Source of the DNA: Pseudomonadota bacterium
GTDB lineage: Bacteria > Pseudomonadota > Gammaproteobacteria > Xanthomonadales > Xanthomonadaceae
Reading direction: 5' to 3'
Length of the DNA stretch: 5,156 bases
NCBI GenBank assembly: GCA_023439425.1
Contig: JAEXNZ010000345.1
Coordinates: 1 to 5,156, forward strand
Each line of letters opens with the position of its first letter. Position 1 is the first letter of the stretch. Both the position numbers and the translations under genes were made by a program. The notes below the pieces were generated by a model that had not been told where the DNA came from, did not search any database, and saw nothing but the letters and a program-made list of their open reading frames with translations. Below, piece by piece: positions 1 through 5,156 of this stretch.

Positions 1-820
1 GGCCGACGCCGCCCGGCACCGGGGTGATCCAGCTGGCGTGGCGGGACGCCGCTTCGAAGCCGACGTCGCCGACCAGGCGGCCGTCGTCCAGCCGGTTGAT
101 GCCGACGTCGATCACCACCGCGCCCGGCTTGACCCATTCACCCGGCACGATGCCCGGACGGCCGACCGCCACCACCAGGATGTCGGCATTGCGCACGGCC
201 TGTTCCAGCACGTCCTTGGGGGTGAACTTGTGGCAACTGGTCACGGTGCAGCCGGCGATCTGCAGTTCCAGGCCCATGGGGCGGCCGACGTGGTTGCTGA
301 CGCCGACGATGGTGGCGTTGCGGCCGCGCACGGGCTGGTCGGTGTGGCCCAGCAGCGTGGTGATGCCACGCGGGGTGCACGGGCGCAGGCCGAATTCACG
401 CAGGGCCAGATGGCCGACGTTCTCCGGGTGGAAGCCGTCCACGTCCTTGCGCGGGTCGATGCGGTGGATCAGGCGGCTGGCGTCGGGAATGCCCGGCAGC
501 GGCAGCTGGACCAGAATGCCGTGGATCTTGGGGTCGGCGTTGAGCTGGTCGATCAGGGTCAGCAGTTGGGCTTCGGTGGTGCCGGCCGGCAGGTCGTAGT
601 CAAACGCTTCGATGCCCACCTTCTCCGCCGCGCGGCGCTTGTTGCGCACGTACACGGTCGAGGCCGGATCACCGCCCACCAGCACCACGGCCAGCCCCGG
701 GCGGCTGCCACCGGCGGCCAGACGGGCGTCCACGCGGACCTTCAGGCTGTCCAGCAGGTCTTCGGCGATGCGGCGGCCGTCCAGGATGCGGGCGGAATGG
801 GGGGCGGCGGACTCAGTCAT
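1..820 (-). CDS. folD: FolD, bifunctional methylenetetrahydrofolate dehydrogenase / methenyltetrahydrofolate cyclohydrolase (3' end cut by window)
   Basis: This cytosolic enzyme interconverts 5,10-methylene-THF, 5,10-methenyl-THF and 10-formyl-THF using NADP, supplying one-carbon units for purine and formyl-Met synthesis. My translation of the minus strand from the ATG at 820 gives 273 residues starting MTESAAPHSARILDG. The catalytic-domain motif YVRNKRRAAEKVG (57-69) carries the expected catalytic Lys61. It is followed by HGILVQLPLP (100-109), DPRKDVDGFHPEN (122-134), the dinucleotide-binding segment GVSNHVGRPMG (173-183), and PGAVVIDVGINR before the final PGGVG. All match E. coli FolD closely. 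The frame runs off the window just before the usual PMT sequence, so roughly 20-25 C-terminal residues are missing. No clear Shine-Dalgarno sequence precedes the ATG, but no better in-frame start is visible and the N-terminus fits the family. It lies 109 bp downstream of the antiporter gene, on the same strand. The family call is secure. Confidence 0.96.
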   Translation of the reverse strand, partial: MTESAAPHSARILDGRRIAEDLLDSLKVRVDARLAAGGSRPGLAVVLVGGDPASTVYVRNKRRAAEKVGIEAFDYDLPAGTTEAQLLTLIDQLNADPKIHGILVQLPLPGIPDASRLIHRIDPRKDVDGFHPENVGHLALREFGLRPCTPRGITTLLGHTDQPVRGRNATIVGVSNHVGRPMGLELQIAGCTVTSCHKFTPKDVLEQAVRNADILVVAVGRPGIVPGEWVKPGAVVIDVGINRLDDGRLVGDVGFEAASRHASWITPVPGGVG

Positions 821-846
821 CGAAGGCAGGGCGTGAAGCGGCGGGG

Positions 847-875
847 AGCGTATTGTCCCCGATTACCGTTGTCCG
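847..875 (-). promoter_or_regulatory. Possible folD promoter
   Basis: On the minus strand a -35-like CGGACA (875-870, four of six matches to TTGACA) is followed after 17 nt by TACGCT (852-847), a weak -10. The overlapping GACAAT (857-852) is an alternative -10. Transcription would start near 840, giving a leader of about 20 nt before the folD ATG. The -10 region sits inside a small inverted repeat (GGGGA/TCCCC, 843-860). The 109-bp gap to the upstream gene makes a separate promoter plausible, but neither hexamer is strong. Confidence 0.3.
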
Positions 876-910
876 GAACACCGGTGGGTCTCCGGCGGGG
901 ATTTCCTGGT

Positions 911-933
911 TGCCGGCCAGCGGCCGGCACTAC
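911..933 (-). repeat. GTAG (SMAG-type REP) hairpin repeat, GCCGGCC arm type
   Basis: Read on the minus strand from 933: GTAG, arm TGCCGGCC, loop GCT, arm GGCCGGCA. This is a perfect 8-bp stem with a 3-nt loop, 23 nt in all. The GTAG head and hairpin match the SMAG repeats known from Stenotrophomonas maltophilia (family knowledge). The TAG inside the GTAG head (932-930) is the in-frame stop codon of the antiporter gene, so the repeat begins within that gene's last codons. It has no T-run after the stem, so it is not a classical intrinsic terminator, although it could still protect or end the mRNA. Confidence 0.85.
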
Positions 934-2759
934 TCTTCTTCGGGAACCTCGTCGGCGTTCAACGTCCGCGCCTTGCGCTTGGGTGCGGTGAACGGGGTCG
1001 GCGTGGGCACGCCGGGCAGTGCGCTGCCGAACACCATGTGCGCACCGGCACGCAGGTCGCCGCCGGCCATTTCCAGCTCGAAACGCTCGGCGTCGCGTTC
1101 GCGGATCTGCTCTGCAATGTCCCGTGCATCGTCTTCATCCGCACCCAGTTCCATCAAGGCGGCCTGACCGAACATAAGCGCGCTCTCGAAGGTTTCGCGG
1201 ATCTGGTAATCCACGCCGGCATGAATCAGGCGCAGCGAGTGCTCACGATCGAACGAACGCACGAGCAGCTTGGCTTGGGGGAATTCGTGCGACACCAGTT
1301 CAACGATGCGGTCGGCATCTTCGGCATTGTTCACGCACACCGCAATCGCACGCGCACTGGCGGCGCCGGAGGCATGCAGCACGTCCAGGCGGGTGCCGTC
1401 ACCGTAGTAGATCTTGAAGCCGAATCGCTCGGCGTTGTGGATCATGTCAACGTCGTTGTCGATGATGGTCACGTCCACGTCGCGGGCCAGCAGCGACTGG
1501 CTGGCGACCTGGCCGAAGCGACCGAAGCCGATCATCAAAACGCTGCCGGACATGCCTTCGGCAGTGTCCACGCCATCCAGCGACACCTCACGCGCTGGCA
1601 TCAGCTTGTCGTGCAGCAGCACGAACAGCGGGGTCAGCGCCATCGACAGCACCACTATGGCGGTGAAGTTGGCATTGACCTCCACCCCGATCACACCGGC
1701 GGCCGCGGCGGCGGAGAACAGCACGAAGGCGAATTCGCCGCCCTGCGCCATCACCACGCCGCGATCCAGTGCCTGCCGATGGTCGCTGCCGAGCACGCGA
1801 GCGACCACGTAGATGCACACGGCCTTGGCCAGCATCAGCGCCAGCACGCCGGAGACGATCAGTGGCCAGTTGTTGGCGACCACGGTGAGGTCCAGCGCCA
1901 TGCCGACGCTGAGGAAGAACAGACCCAGCAGAATGCCGCGGAACGGCTCGATGTCCGCTTCAATCTGGTGGCGGAAAGTGGACTCACTCAGCAGCACGCC
2001 GGCCAGGAAGGCACCCATCGCCATGGAAAGACCGCCGAGCTGCATCAGCAGTGCCGCACCGAGCACCACCAGCAATGCAGCGGCGGTCATCACCTCGCGC
2101 GCCTTGGCGGCGGCCAGCACGCGGAACAGCGGGTTGAGCAGGAATTTGCCGACCAGCACCAGGCCGACGATGGAGCCTGCGCCGATGGCGATGCTGATCC
2201 AGCGCGAGCCTGCGCCGGGCTCGGCGTGCACCGGTGCCGTCAGCGCGACCACGGCCAGCAGCGGCACGATCAGCAGGTCTTCAAACAGCAGGATGGAGAC
2301 GATCTTCTGCCCCGAGGGCAGCGCAATGTCGCCGCGCTCGGCCAGCAACTGCATCACCACGGCAGTGGAGGTCAGCACGAAACCGGCGGCACCGATGAAG
2401 GCGACCGGCAGCGGGAAGCCGAACAGCATGCATACACCGGTGAGCACCGCGCCGCAGACCACGATCTGCAGCGTACCCAGGCCGAAGATTTCCTTGCGCA
2501 GGCTCCACAGGTGCGAAGGGCGCATTTCCAGGCCGATCACGAACAGGAACATCACCACGCCCAGCTCGGCCGTGTGCAGGATGGCCTGCGGGTCGGAGAA
2601 CCATCCGAAGCCGAACGGGCCGATGGCCAGTCCGGCGGCGAAGTAGCCCAGCACCGAGCCCAGCCCCAGGCGCCGGAACAGCGGCACCATCACCACGGCC
2701 GCACCCAGCAGCGCGACTACTTTCACCAGTTCACTGCTGGCACCTGCTTCGACCGCCAT
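930..2759 (-). CDS. kefB: KefB/KefC-type monovalent cation:proton antiporter (CPA2 family) with RCK/TrkA-N domain
   Basis: This is a 609-residue inner-membrane antiporter that probably exports K+ in exchange for H+ and protects against electrophiles. Residues about 10-385 form the hydrophobic CPA2 exchanger domain. It contains the acidic pair in LLFEDLLIVP (E160-D161), a cytoplasmic loop HQIEADIEPF (264-273) resembling the HALESD regulatory loop of KefC, LFFLSVGM (280-287) and GGEFAFVLF (340-348). Residues about 405-520 form an RCK/TrkA-N domain with the Rossmann motif GFGRFG (411-416), YYGDGTRLD (451-459) and RETFE (521-525), the last also present in KefB and KefC. A charged tail of about 85 residues follows. 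The length fits KefB/KefC (about 600-620). The ATG at 2759 has AAGGA 9 nt upstream. No KefF or KefG oxidoreductase partner lies in the window. The sequence does not separate KefB from KefC, and control by glutathione and the ion carried are inferred. The stop codon lies within a GTAG repeat. Confidence 0.9.
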   Translation of the reverse strand: MAVEAGASSELVKVVALLGAAVVMVPLFRRLGLGSVLGYFAAGLAIGPFGFGWFSDPQAILHTAELGVVMFLFVIGLEMRPSHLWSLRKEIFGLGTLQIVVCGAVLTGVCMLFGFPLPVAFIGAAGFVLTSTAVVMQLLAERGDIALPSGQKIVSILLFEDLLIVPLLAVVALTAPVHAEPGAGSRWISIAIGAGSIVGLVLVGKFLLNPLFRVLAAAKAREVMTAAALLVVLGAALLMQLGGLSMAMGAFLAGVLLSESTFRHQIEADIEPFRGILLGLFFLSVGMALDLTVVANNWPLIVSGVLALMLAKAVCIYVVARVLGSDHRQALDRGVVMAQGGEFAFVLFSAAAAAGVIGVEVNANFTAIVVLSMALTPLFVLLHDKLMPAREVSLDGVDTAEGMSGSVLMIGFGRFGQVASQSLLARDVDVTIIDNDVDMIHNAERFGFKIYYGDGTRLDVLHASGAASARAIAVCVNNAEDADRIVELVSHEFPQAKLLVRSFDREHSLRLIHAGVDYQIRETFESALMFGQAALMELGADEDDARDIAEQIRERDAERFELEMAGGDLRAGAHMVFGSALPGVPTPTPFTAPKRKARTLNADEVPEEE

Positions 2760-2768
2760 GCGGTGTGT

Positions 2769-2773
2769 TCCTT
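2769..2773 (-). promoter_or_regulatory. Ribosome binding site of the antiporter gene
   Basis: AAGGA on the minus strand lies 9 nt before the ATG at 2759. It is the clearest Shine-Dalgarno sequence in the window and supports that start. I could not identify a convincing -35/-10 pair in the roughly 115 bp further upstream. Confidence 0.65.
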
Positions 2774-2889
2774 GAATCCCCGATCAGCCGTCACGATAGG
2801 ACAGATTGACGCAGGGACATAGCAACTATCGAGGGGTTGTTTGTGCCAGAAATGGAACGACCAACATCTTGCAGGGCAGATTGTTCCTC

Positions 2890-2912
2890 GTAGAGCCACG
2901 CCCTGCGTGGCT
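2890..2912 (+). repeat. GTAG (SMAG-type REP) hairpin repeat, AGCCACGC arm type, left member of an inverted pair
   Basis: Plus strand: GTAG, arm AGCCACGC (2894-2901), loop CCT, arm GCGTGGCT (2905-2912). The 8-bp stem is perfect. The 23-nt element is identical to the minus-strand copy at 4154-4176. It faces a near-identical element at 2934-2956 across a 21-nt spacer, the head-to-head dimer arrangement common among REP elements. It sits between the end of the rhodanese-ThiF gene and the leader of the antiporter gene. Confidence 0.9.
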
Positions 2913-2933
2913 GAGCGGTGCCGGATTGGTCGA

Positions 2934-2956
2934 AGCCACGAAGGGCGTGGCTCTAC
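2934..2956 (-). repeat. GTAG (SMAG-type REP) hairpin repeat, AGCCACGC arm type, right member of an inverted pair
   Basis: Minus strand from 2956: GTAG, arm AGCCACGC, loop CCT, arm TCGTGGCT. It differs from the copies at 2890-2912 and 4154-4176 by a single base (G to T), which breaks the loop-closing pair and leaves a 7-bp stem. Together with 2890-2912 it can also form one long foldback. It lies 37 bp downstream of the rhodanese-ThiF stop codon and may act as a transcript end or mRNA stabiliser. It is not a T-tailed terminator. Confidence 0.88.
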
Positions 2957-2968
2957 GGATGTGTCAGG

Positions 2969-2984
2969 TTGGTCGCAGCCACGC
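2969..2984. repeat. Degenerate half-copy of the AGCCACGC repeat with duplicated flank
   Basis: TTGGTCGCAGCCACG at 2969-2983 repeats TTGGTCGAAGCCACG at 2926-2940 with one mismatch in 15. It contains an AGCCACGC arm (2977-2984) but no complementary arm or GTAG head. It looks like a remnant of a third repeat or a partial duplication that included the spacer of the dimer. It is short, so chance or simple local duplication remains possible. Confidence 0.45.
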
Positions 2985-2993
2985 GCGGGATCA

Positions 2994-4127
2994 TCAGCCT
3001 GCGCAGAACGCGGCGTAGTCGATGTACCCAGGAAATACGGTGTCCGGCGCACACAGCGGACACCCCGGGTCCGGGCGCAGCCGTACCTCGCGAAACCGCA
3101 TGCCCAGTGCATCAAAACTCAACAACCGGCCCACCAGCGGCTCGCCGATCTCCAGCAACAGCTTCAGCACCTCGGTCGCCTGCAGCAGGCCGACCATGCC
3201 CGGCAGCACGCCCAGCACCCCGGCTTCGGCGCAGTTCGGCGCGAACTCGGCCGGCGGCGGTTCCGGGAACAGGCAGCGATAACACGGTGCATGACCACGT
3301 TGGCGGCCCGCGTCGAACACGCTGACCTGGCCGGTGAAACGCTCGACTGCACCGTACACCAGCGGCAGCGCGTGCTTGATGCAGGCGTCGTTGAGCAGAT
3401 AGCGCAGCGGGAAGTTGTCGGAGCCGTCCAGCACCACGTCTACGCCTTCCAGCAGCGCGTCGATGTTCTGCGAGGTCGCCCGCGCCTGCACCGCCTCCAC
3501 GTCAAGGTGCGGATTCAGGGACAGCAGTCGCTCGCGCGCGGATGTGACCTTGGGCTGGCCGACACTGGCGTCGGTATGCAGGATCTGCCGCTGCAGGTTG
3601 CTGCGGTCCACGACATCGTCGTCGGCGAGGCGCAGGTGCCCTACCCCGGCAGCCGCCAGGTAGAAGGCGGCGGGCGAGCCGAGGCCGCCGGCACCGAGTA
3701 TCAATACCCGCGCCTGCTGCAGGCGGCGCTGGCCTTCTGCGCCAACCTGCGGCAGCAGCAGGTGACGGGAATAGCGTTCGTTGAAGTCGCGCTCGGCGTC
3801 GGTCTGCAGCGGCTGCACCATGGGCAGGCCGGCGGCGCGCCAGGCGGTGGTGCCGCCGGCGACTGAGGTGACGTTGAGGTAGCCGAGGGTAAGCAGGTGT
3901 TCGGCGGCGGCCAGTGATCGGCGGCCGCTCTGGCAGATGAGCAGGATCTCGCGCTCGGGGCTTGGGAGGTGCGGTACTGGGGCGGCCTCGAGATCGCCCT
4001 TGGCGATACCGAGCGCGCCTTCGGCCATGCCGGTGGCGCGCTCGTGGGTTTCGCGGATGTCGATCAGCAGTGCGCCCCGGGTGTGGCGGGCGCGGGCCGA
4101 TTCCGGGGAGATTTCGGGAATATCCAT
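2994..4127 (-). CDS. moeB: Rhodanese-ThiF/MoeB fusion: sulfur-carrier (MoaD/ThiS-type) adenylyltransferase
   Basis: This E1-like cytosolic enzyme should activate the C-terminal glycine of a sulfur-carrier protein (MoaD or ThiS) with ATP, and its rhodanese domain may supply sulfur. From the ATG at 4127 it has 377 residues. Residues about 5-105 are a rhodanese domain with active-site loop CQSGRRS (Cys65). Residues about 112-365 are the ThiF/MoeB domain, with ERYSRHLLLPQVG, nucleotide-binding GAGGLGS (145-151), DRSNLQRQ (174-181), DGSDNF (234-239), zinc-ligand pairs CYRC (282-285) and CPLC (356-359), and the conserved cysteine in NCAEAG (Cys299). Rhodanese precedes the E1 domain, the reverse of eukaryotic MOCS3/Uba4. 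A GTG at 4148 would add seven residues, but the ATG fits the family better and has a -10-like CATAAT at leaderless spacing. No moa or thi genes are nearby, so the carrier is not shown; MoeB is the likelier role, ThiF or HesA-like possible. Confidence 0.9.
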   Translation of the reverse strand: MDIPEISPESARARHTRGALLIDIRETHERATGMAEGALGIAKGDLEAAPVPHLPSPEREILLICQSGRRSLAAAEHLLTLGYLNVTSVAGGTTAWRAAGLPMVQPLQTDAERDFNERYSRHLLLPQVGAEGQRRLQQARVLILGAGGLGSPAAFYLAAAGVGHLRLADDDVVDRSNLQRQILHTDASVGQPKVTSARERLLSLNPHLDVEAVQARATSQNIDALLEGVDVVLDGSDNFPLRYLLNDACIKHALPLVYGAVERFTGQVSVFDAGRQRGHAPCYRCLFPEPPPAEFAPNCAEAGVLGVLPGMVGLLQATEVLKLLLEIGEPLVGRLLSFDALGMRFREVRLRPDPGCPLCAPDTVFPGYIDYAAFCAG

Positions 4128-4133
4128 GCCGGC

Positions 4134-4139
4134 ATTATG
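4134..4139 (-). promoter_or_regulatory. Possible -10 element of a leaderless moeB promoter
   Basis: CATAAT on the minus strand (five of six matches to TATAAT) ends 6 nt before the A of the ATG at 4127. That spacing would place the transcription start at the start codon itself. No Shine-Dalgarno sequence precedes this ATG, which agrees with leaderless translation. No good -35 is seen; the hexamer 17 nt upstream is GCGTGG, inside the GTAG repeat. Confidence 0.35.
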
Positions 4140-4153
4140 GCCCGGCACCGCGC

Positions 4154-4176
4154 AGCCACGCAGGGCGTGGCTCTAC
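4154..4176 (-). repeat. GTAG (SMAG-type REP) hairpin repeat, AGCCACGC arm type
   Basis: Minus strand from 4176: GTAG, arm AGCCACGC, loop CCT, arm GCGTGGCT. It is identical over 23 nt to the copy at 2890-2912, about 1.26 kb away. It begins 2 nt after the der stop codon and ends 26 nt before the moeB ATG, filling most of the 51-bp gap between the two genes. It is well placed to attenuate or stabilise a der-moeB transcript. Confidence 0.9.
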
Positions 4177-4178
4177 GG

Positions 4179-5156
4179 TTACTTGCCCTTGACGTGCTTC
4201 ATCAGGCGGCGCTTGCGCGCGATCTGGCGTTCGGTCAGCACGTTCTTCTTGCCTTCGTACGGGTTGGTACCCTCGCGGAAGATGAACTGCACCGGGGTGC
4301 CGATCAGCTTGAAACGCTTGCGGAAGAAGTTTTCCAGATAGCGCTTGTACGACTCGGGCAGGTCCTTCAGGCGGGTGCCGTGCACGATGAAGGTCGGCGG
4401 ATTGGAGCCGCCCGGGTGCACGTAACGCAGCTTGGACACGTGGCCGCGAATAGCCGGCGGCGGGTTCGACTCGTACGCCATTTCCAGCGCCTTGTTGACC
4501 TCGCTGGTGCTGAACTCATGCGTGGCCGAGGCGTGTGCCTGGTGGATGGCGCGGAACAGTTCGCGCAGGCCCGAACCATGCTTGGCCGAGATGCGCACGT
4601 TTTCCGCCCACGGCACGAAGCCGAGCTTGCGCGACACCAGCGTTTCCGCCTGCTCACGCTGGTAGTCGGTCAACCCGTCCCACTTGTTGATCGCAACCAC
4701 CAGCGCACGGCCGGCGTCCAGCACCGCGCCCAGCACGCTGGCGTCCTGGTCGGTGACGCCTTCGCTGGCGTCCAGCATCAGCACGGCTACCTGGCACTGC
4801 TCGATGGCCTGCAGGGTCTTGACCACGCTGAACTTCTCGACCACTTCGTCCACACGCGACTTGCGGCGCAGACCGGCGGTGTCGATCAGGCGGTACTGGC
4901 GACCGTCACGCTCCAGGTCCACGGCGATGGAATCGCGCGTGGTACCCGGCACTTCCGAGGCGATCATGCGTTCTTCGCCGAGGATGCGGTTGACCAGGGT
5001 CGACTTGCCCACGTTCGGGCGGCCGACGAAGGCAATGCGGATGCGCGCGGGATCGTTGTCCAGCTCTTCGCCGCTGCCCTCTTCCGGCAGGCGCTGCACG
5101 ACTTCGTCGAGCAGGTCGTCCAGACCCTGGCGATGCGCGGCCGAAACGGTGAGCAT
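4179..5156 (-). CDS. der: Der (EngA), double-domain ribosome-assembly GTPase (5' end cut by window)
   Basis: Der is an essential GTPase with two tandem G domains and a KH-like domain, acting in maturation of the 50S ribosomal subunit. The 325 visible residues start at an in-frame Met at the window edge that is not the true start. SAAHRQG at 5-11 is the G5 motif that closes the first G domain, so about 140 N-terminal residues lie outside. The second G domain is complete: P-loop GRPNVGKST (45-53), G2 PGTTRD (70-75), G3 DTAG (92-95), G4 NKWD (157-160) and G5 SAKHG (190-194). The KH-like domain follows (about 215-300), with KLRYVHPGGSNPPTFIVHG and SYKRYLENFFRKRF. A lysine- and arginine-rich tail ends in KHVKGK, consistent with rRNA contact. 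The stop is TAA at 4181-4179, 2 nt before a GTAG repeat. Identification is firm. Confidence 0.97.
   Translation of the reverse strand: MLTVSAAHRQGLDDLLDEVVQRLPEEGSGEELDNDPARIRIAFVGRPNVGKSTLVNRILGEERMIASEVPGTTRDSIAVDLERDGRQYRLIDTAGLRRKSRVDEVVEKFSVVKTLQAIEQCQVAVLMLDASEGVTDQDASVLGAVLDAGRALVVAINKWDGLTDYQREQAETLVSRKLGFVPWAENVRISAKHGSGLRELFRAIHQAHASATHEFSTSEVNKALEMAYESNPPPAIRGHVSKLRYVHPGGSNPPTFIVHGTRLKDLPESYKRYLENFFRKRFKLIGTPVQFIFREGTNPYEGKKNVLTERQIARKRRLMKHVKGK

Noticed and set aside
38..991. A 317-codon plus-strand frame over folD and the gap before it
   Set aside because: It is antisense to the conserved FolD frame, low-complexity (His/Gln/Ala-rich) and without family motifs.
1038..2822. A 594-codon open frame on the plus strand, antisense to the antiporter gene
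   Set aside because: It is His/Gln-rich with no recognisable domain and mirrors the codons of a clear membrane protein on the other strand. Long antisense frames are expected in high-GC genes.
2806..2832. Plus-strand TTGACG followed by TATCGA, resembling a promoter
   Set aside because: The spacing is only 15 nt and no plausible plus-strand gene lies downstream.
2833..2848. Minus-strand TGGCAC in the kefB leader, resembling half of a sigma-54 promoter
   Set aside because: The required downstream TTGC element is absent at the proper spacing.
2890..2956. Repeat pair as an intrinsic terminator
   Set aside because: The stems are strong but no T-run follows on either strand, so only a looser mRNA-end role can be suggested.
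2806..3018. A 70-codon plus-strand frame in the intergenic region
   Set aside because: It is mostly the repeat pair in translation, with no ribosome binding site or conserved motif.
2723..3115. A 130-codon minus-strand frame across the moeB-kefB gap
   Set aside because: It overlaps both flanking genes out of frame and translates the repeats; no family resemblance.
2841..3866. A 341-codon plus-strand frame covering the repeat pair and moeB
   Set aside because: It runs antisense through the conserved ThiF domain and across the GTAG repeats, with no known domain.
1..5156. A new multi-gene defence, secretion or biosynthetic system
   Set aside because: All four genes belong to well-known housekeeping families with intact motifs, and there is no unexplained coding space beyond the repeat-bearing gaps.

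Overview
The window is high-GC DNA carrying four protein genes, all on the minus strand. It most likely comes from Stenotrophomonas (Xanthomonadaceae, Gammaproteobacteria). The best clue is a set of short hairpin repeats that start with GTAG. Each consists of GTAG, an 8-nt arm, a 3-nt loop and the complementary arm (23 nt), which is the architecture of the SMAG repeats (REP-type 'GTAG' elements) known from Stenotrophomonas maltophilia. The genus call is an inference from these repeats plus the general look of the proteins.

In the direction of transcription (right to left) the layout is as follows. At 5156-4179 is der, the double-GTPase ribosome-assembly factor; its first GTPase domain lies beyond the window edge. 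One GTAG repeat at 4176-4154 fills the short gap to the next gene. At 4127-2994 is a rhodanese-ThiF/MoeB fusion, a sulfur-carrier adenylyltransferase. A 234-bp intergenic region follows, holding two GTAG repeats facing each other in inverted orientation (2890-2912 and 2934-2956), a decayed third copy, and the leader of the next gene. At 2759-930 is a KefB/KefC-type cation:proton antiporter with a C-terminal NAD-binding RCK domain. A GTAG repeat of a different arm sequence at 933-911 supplies the antiporter's stop codon. At 820-1 is folD, the bifunctional methylene-tetrahydrofolate dehydrogenase/cyclohydrolase, cut at its C-terminus by the window edge.

The genes do unrelated housekeeping jobs: ribosome maturation, sulfur-carrier activation for molybdopterin or thiamine, potassium/pH protection, and one-carbon metabolism. 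They share an orientation, but gaps of 109 and 234 bp argue against one tight operon. Only der and the rhodanese-ThiF gene are close (51 bp), and that gap contains a repeat and a possible leaderless promoter.

I found no phage, transposase, toxin-antitoxin, CRISPR, RNA gene or new multi-gene system. The long plus-strand open frames are antisense shadows of GC-rich genes. The points worth a second look are the repeats and how they sit against gene ends, and the start region of the rhodanese-ThiF gene.
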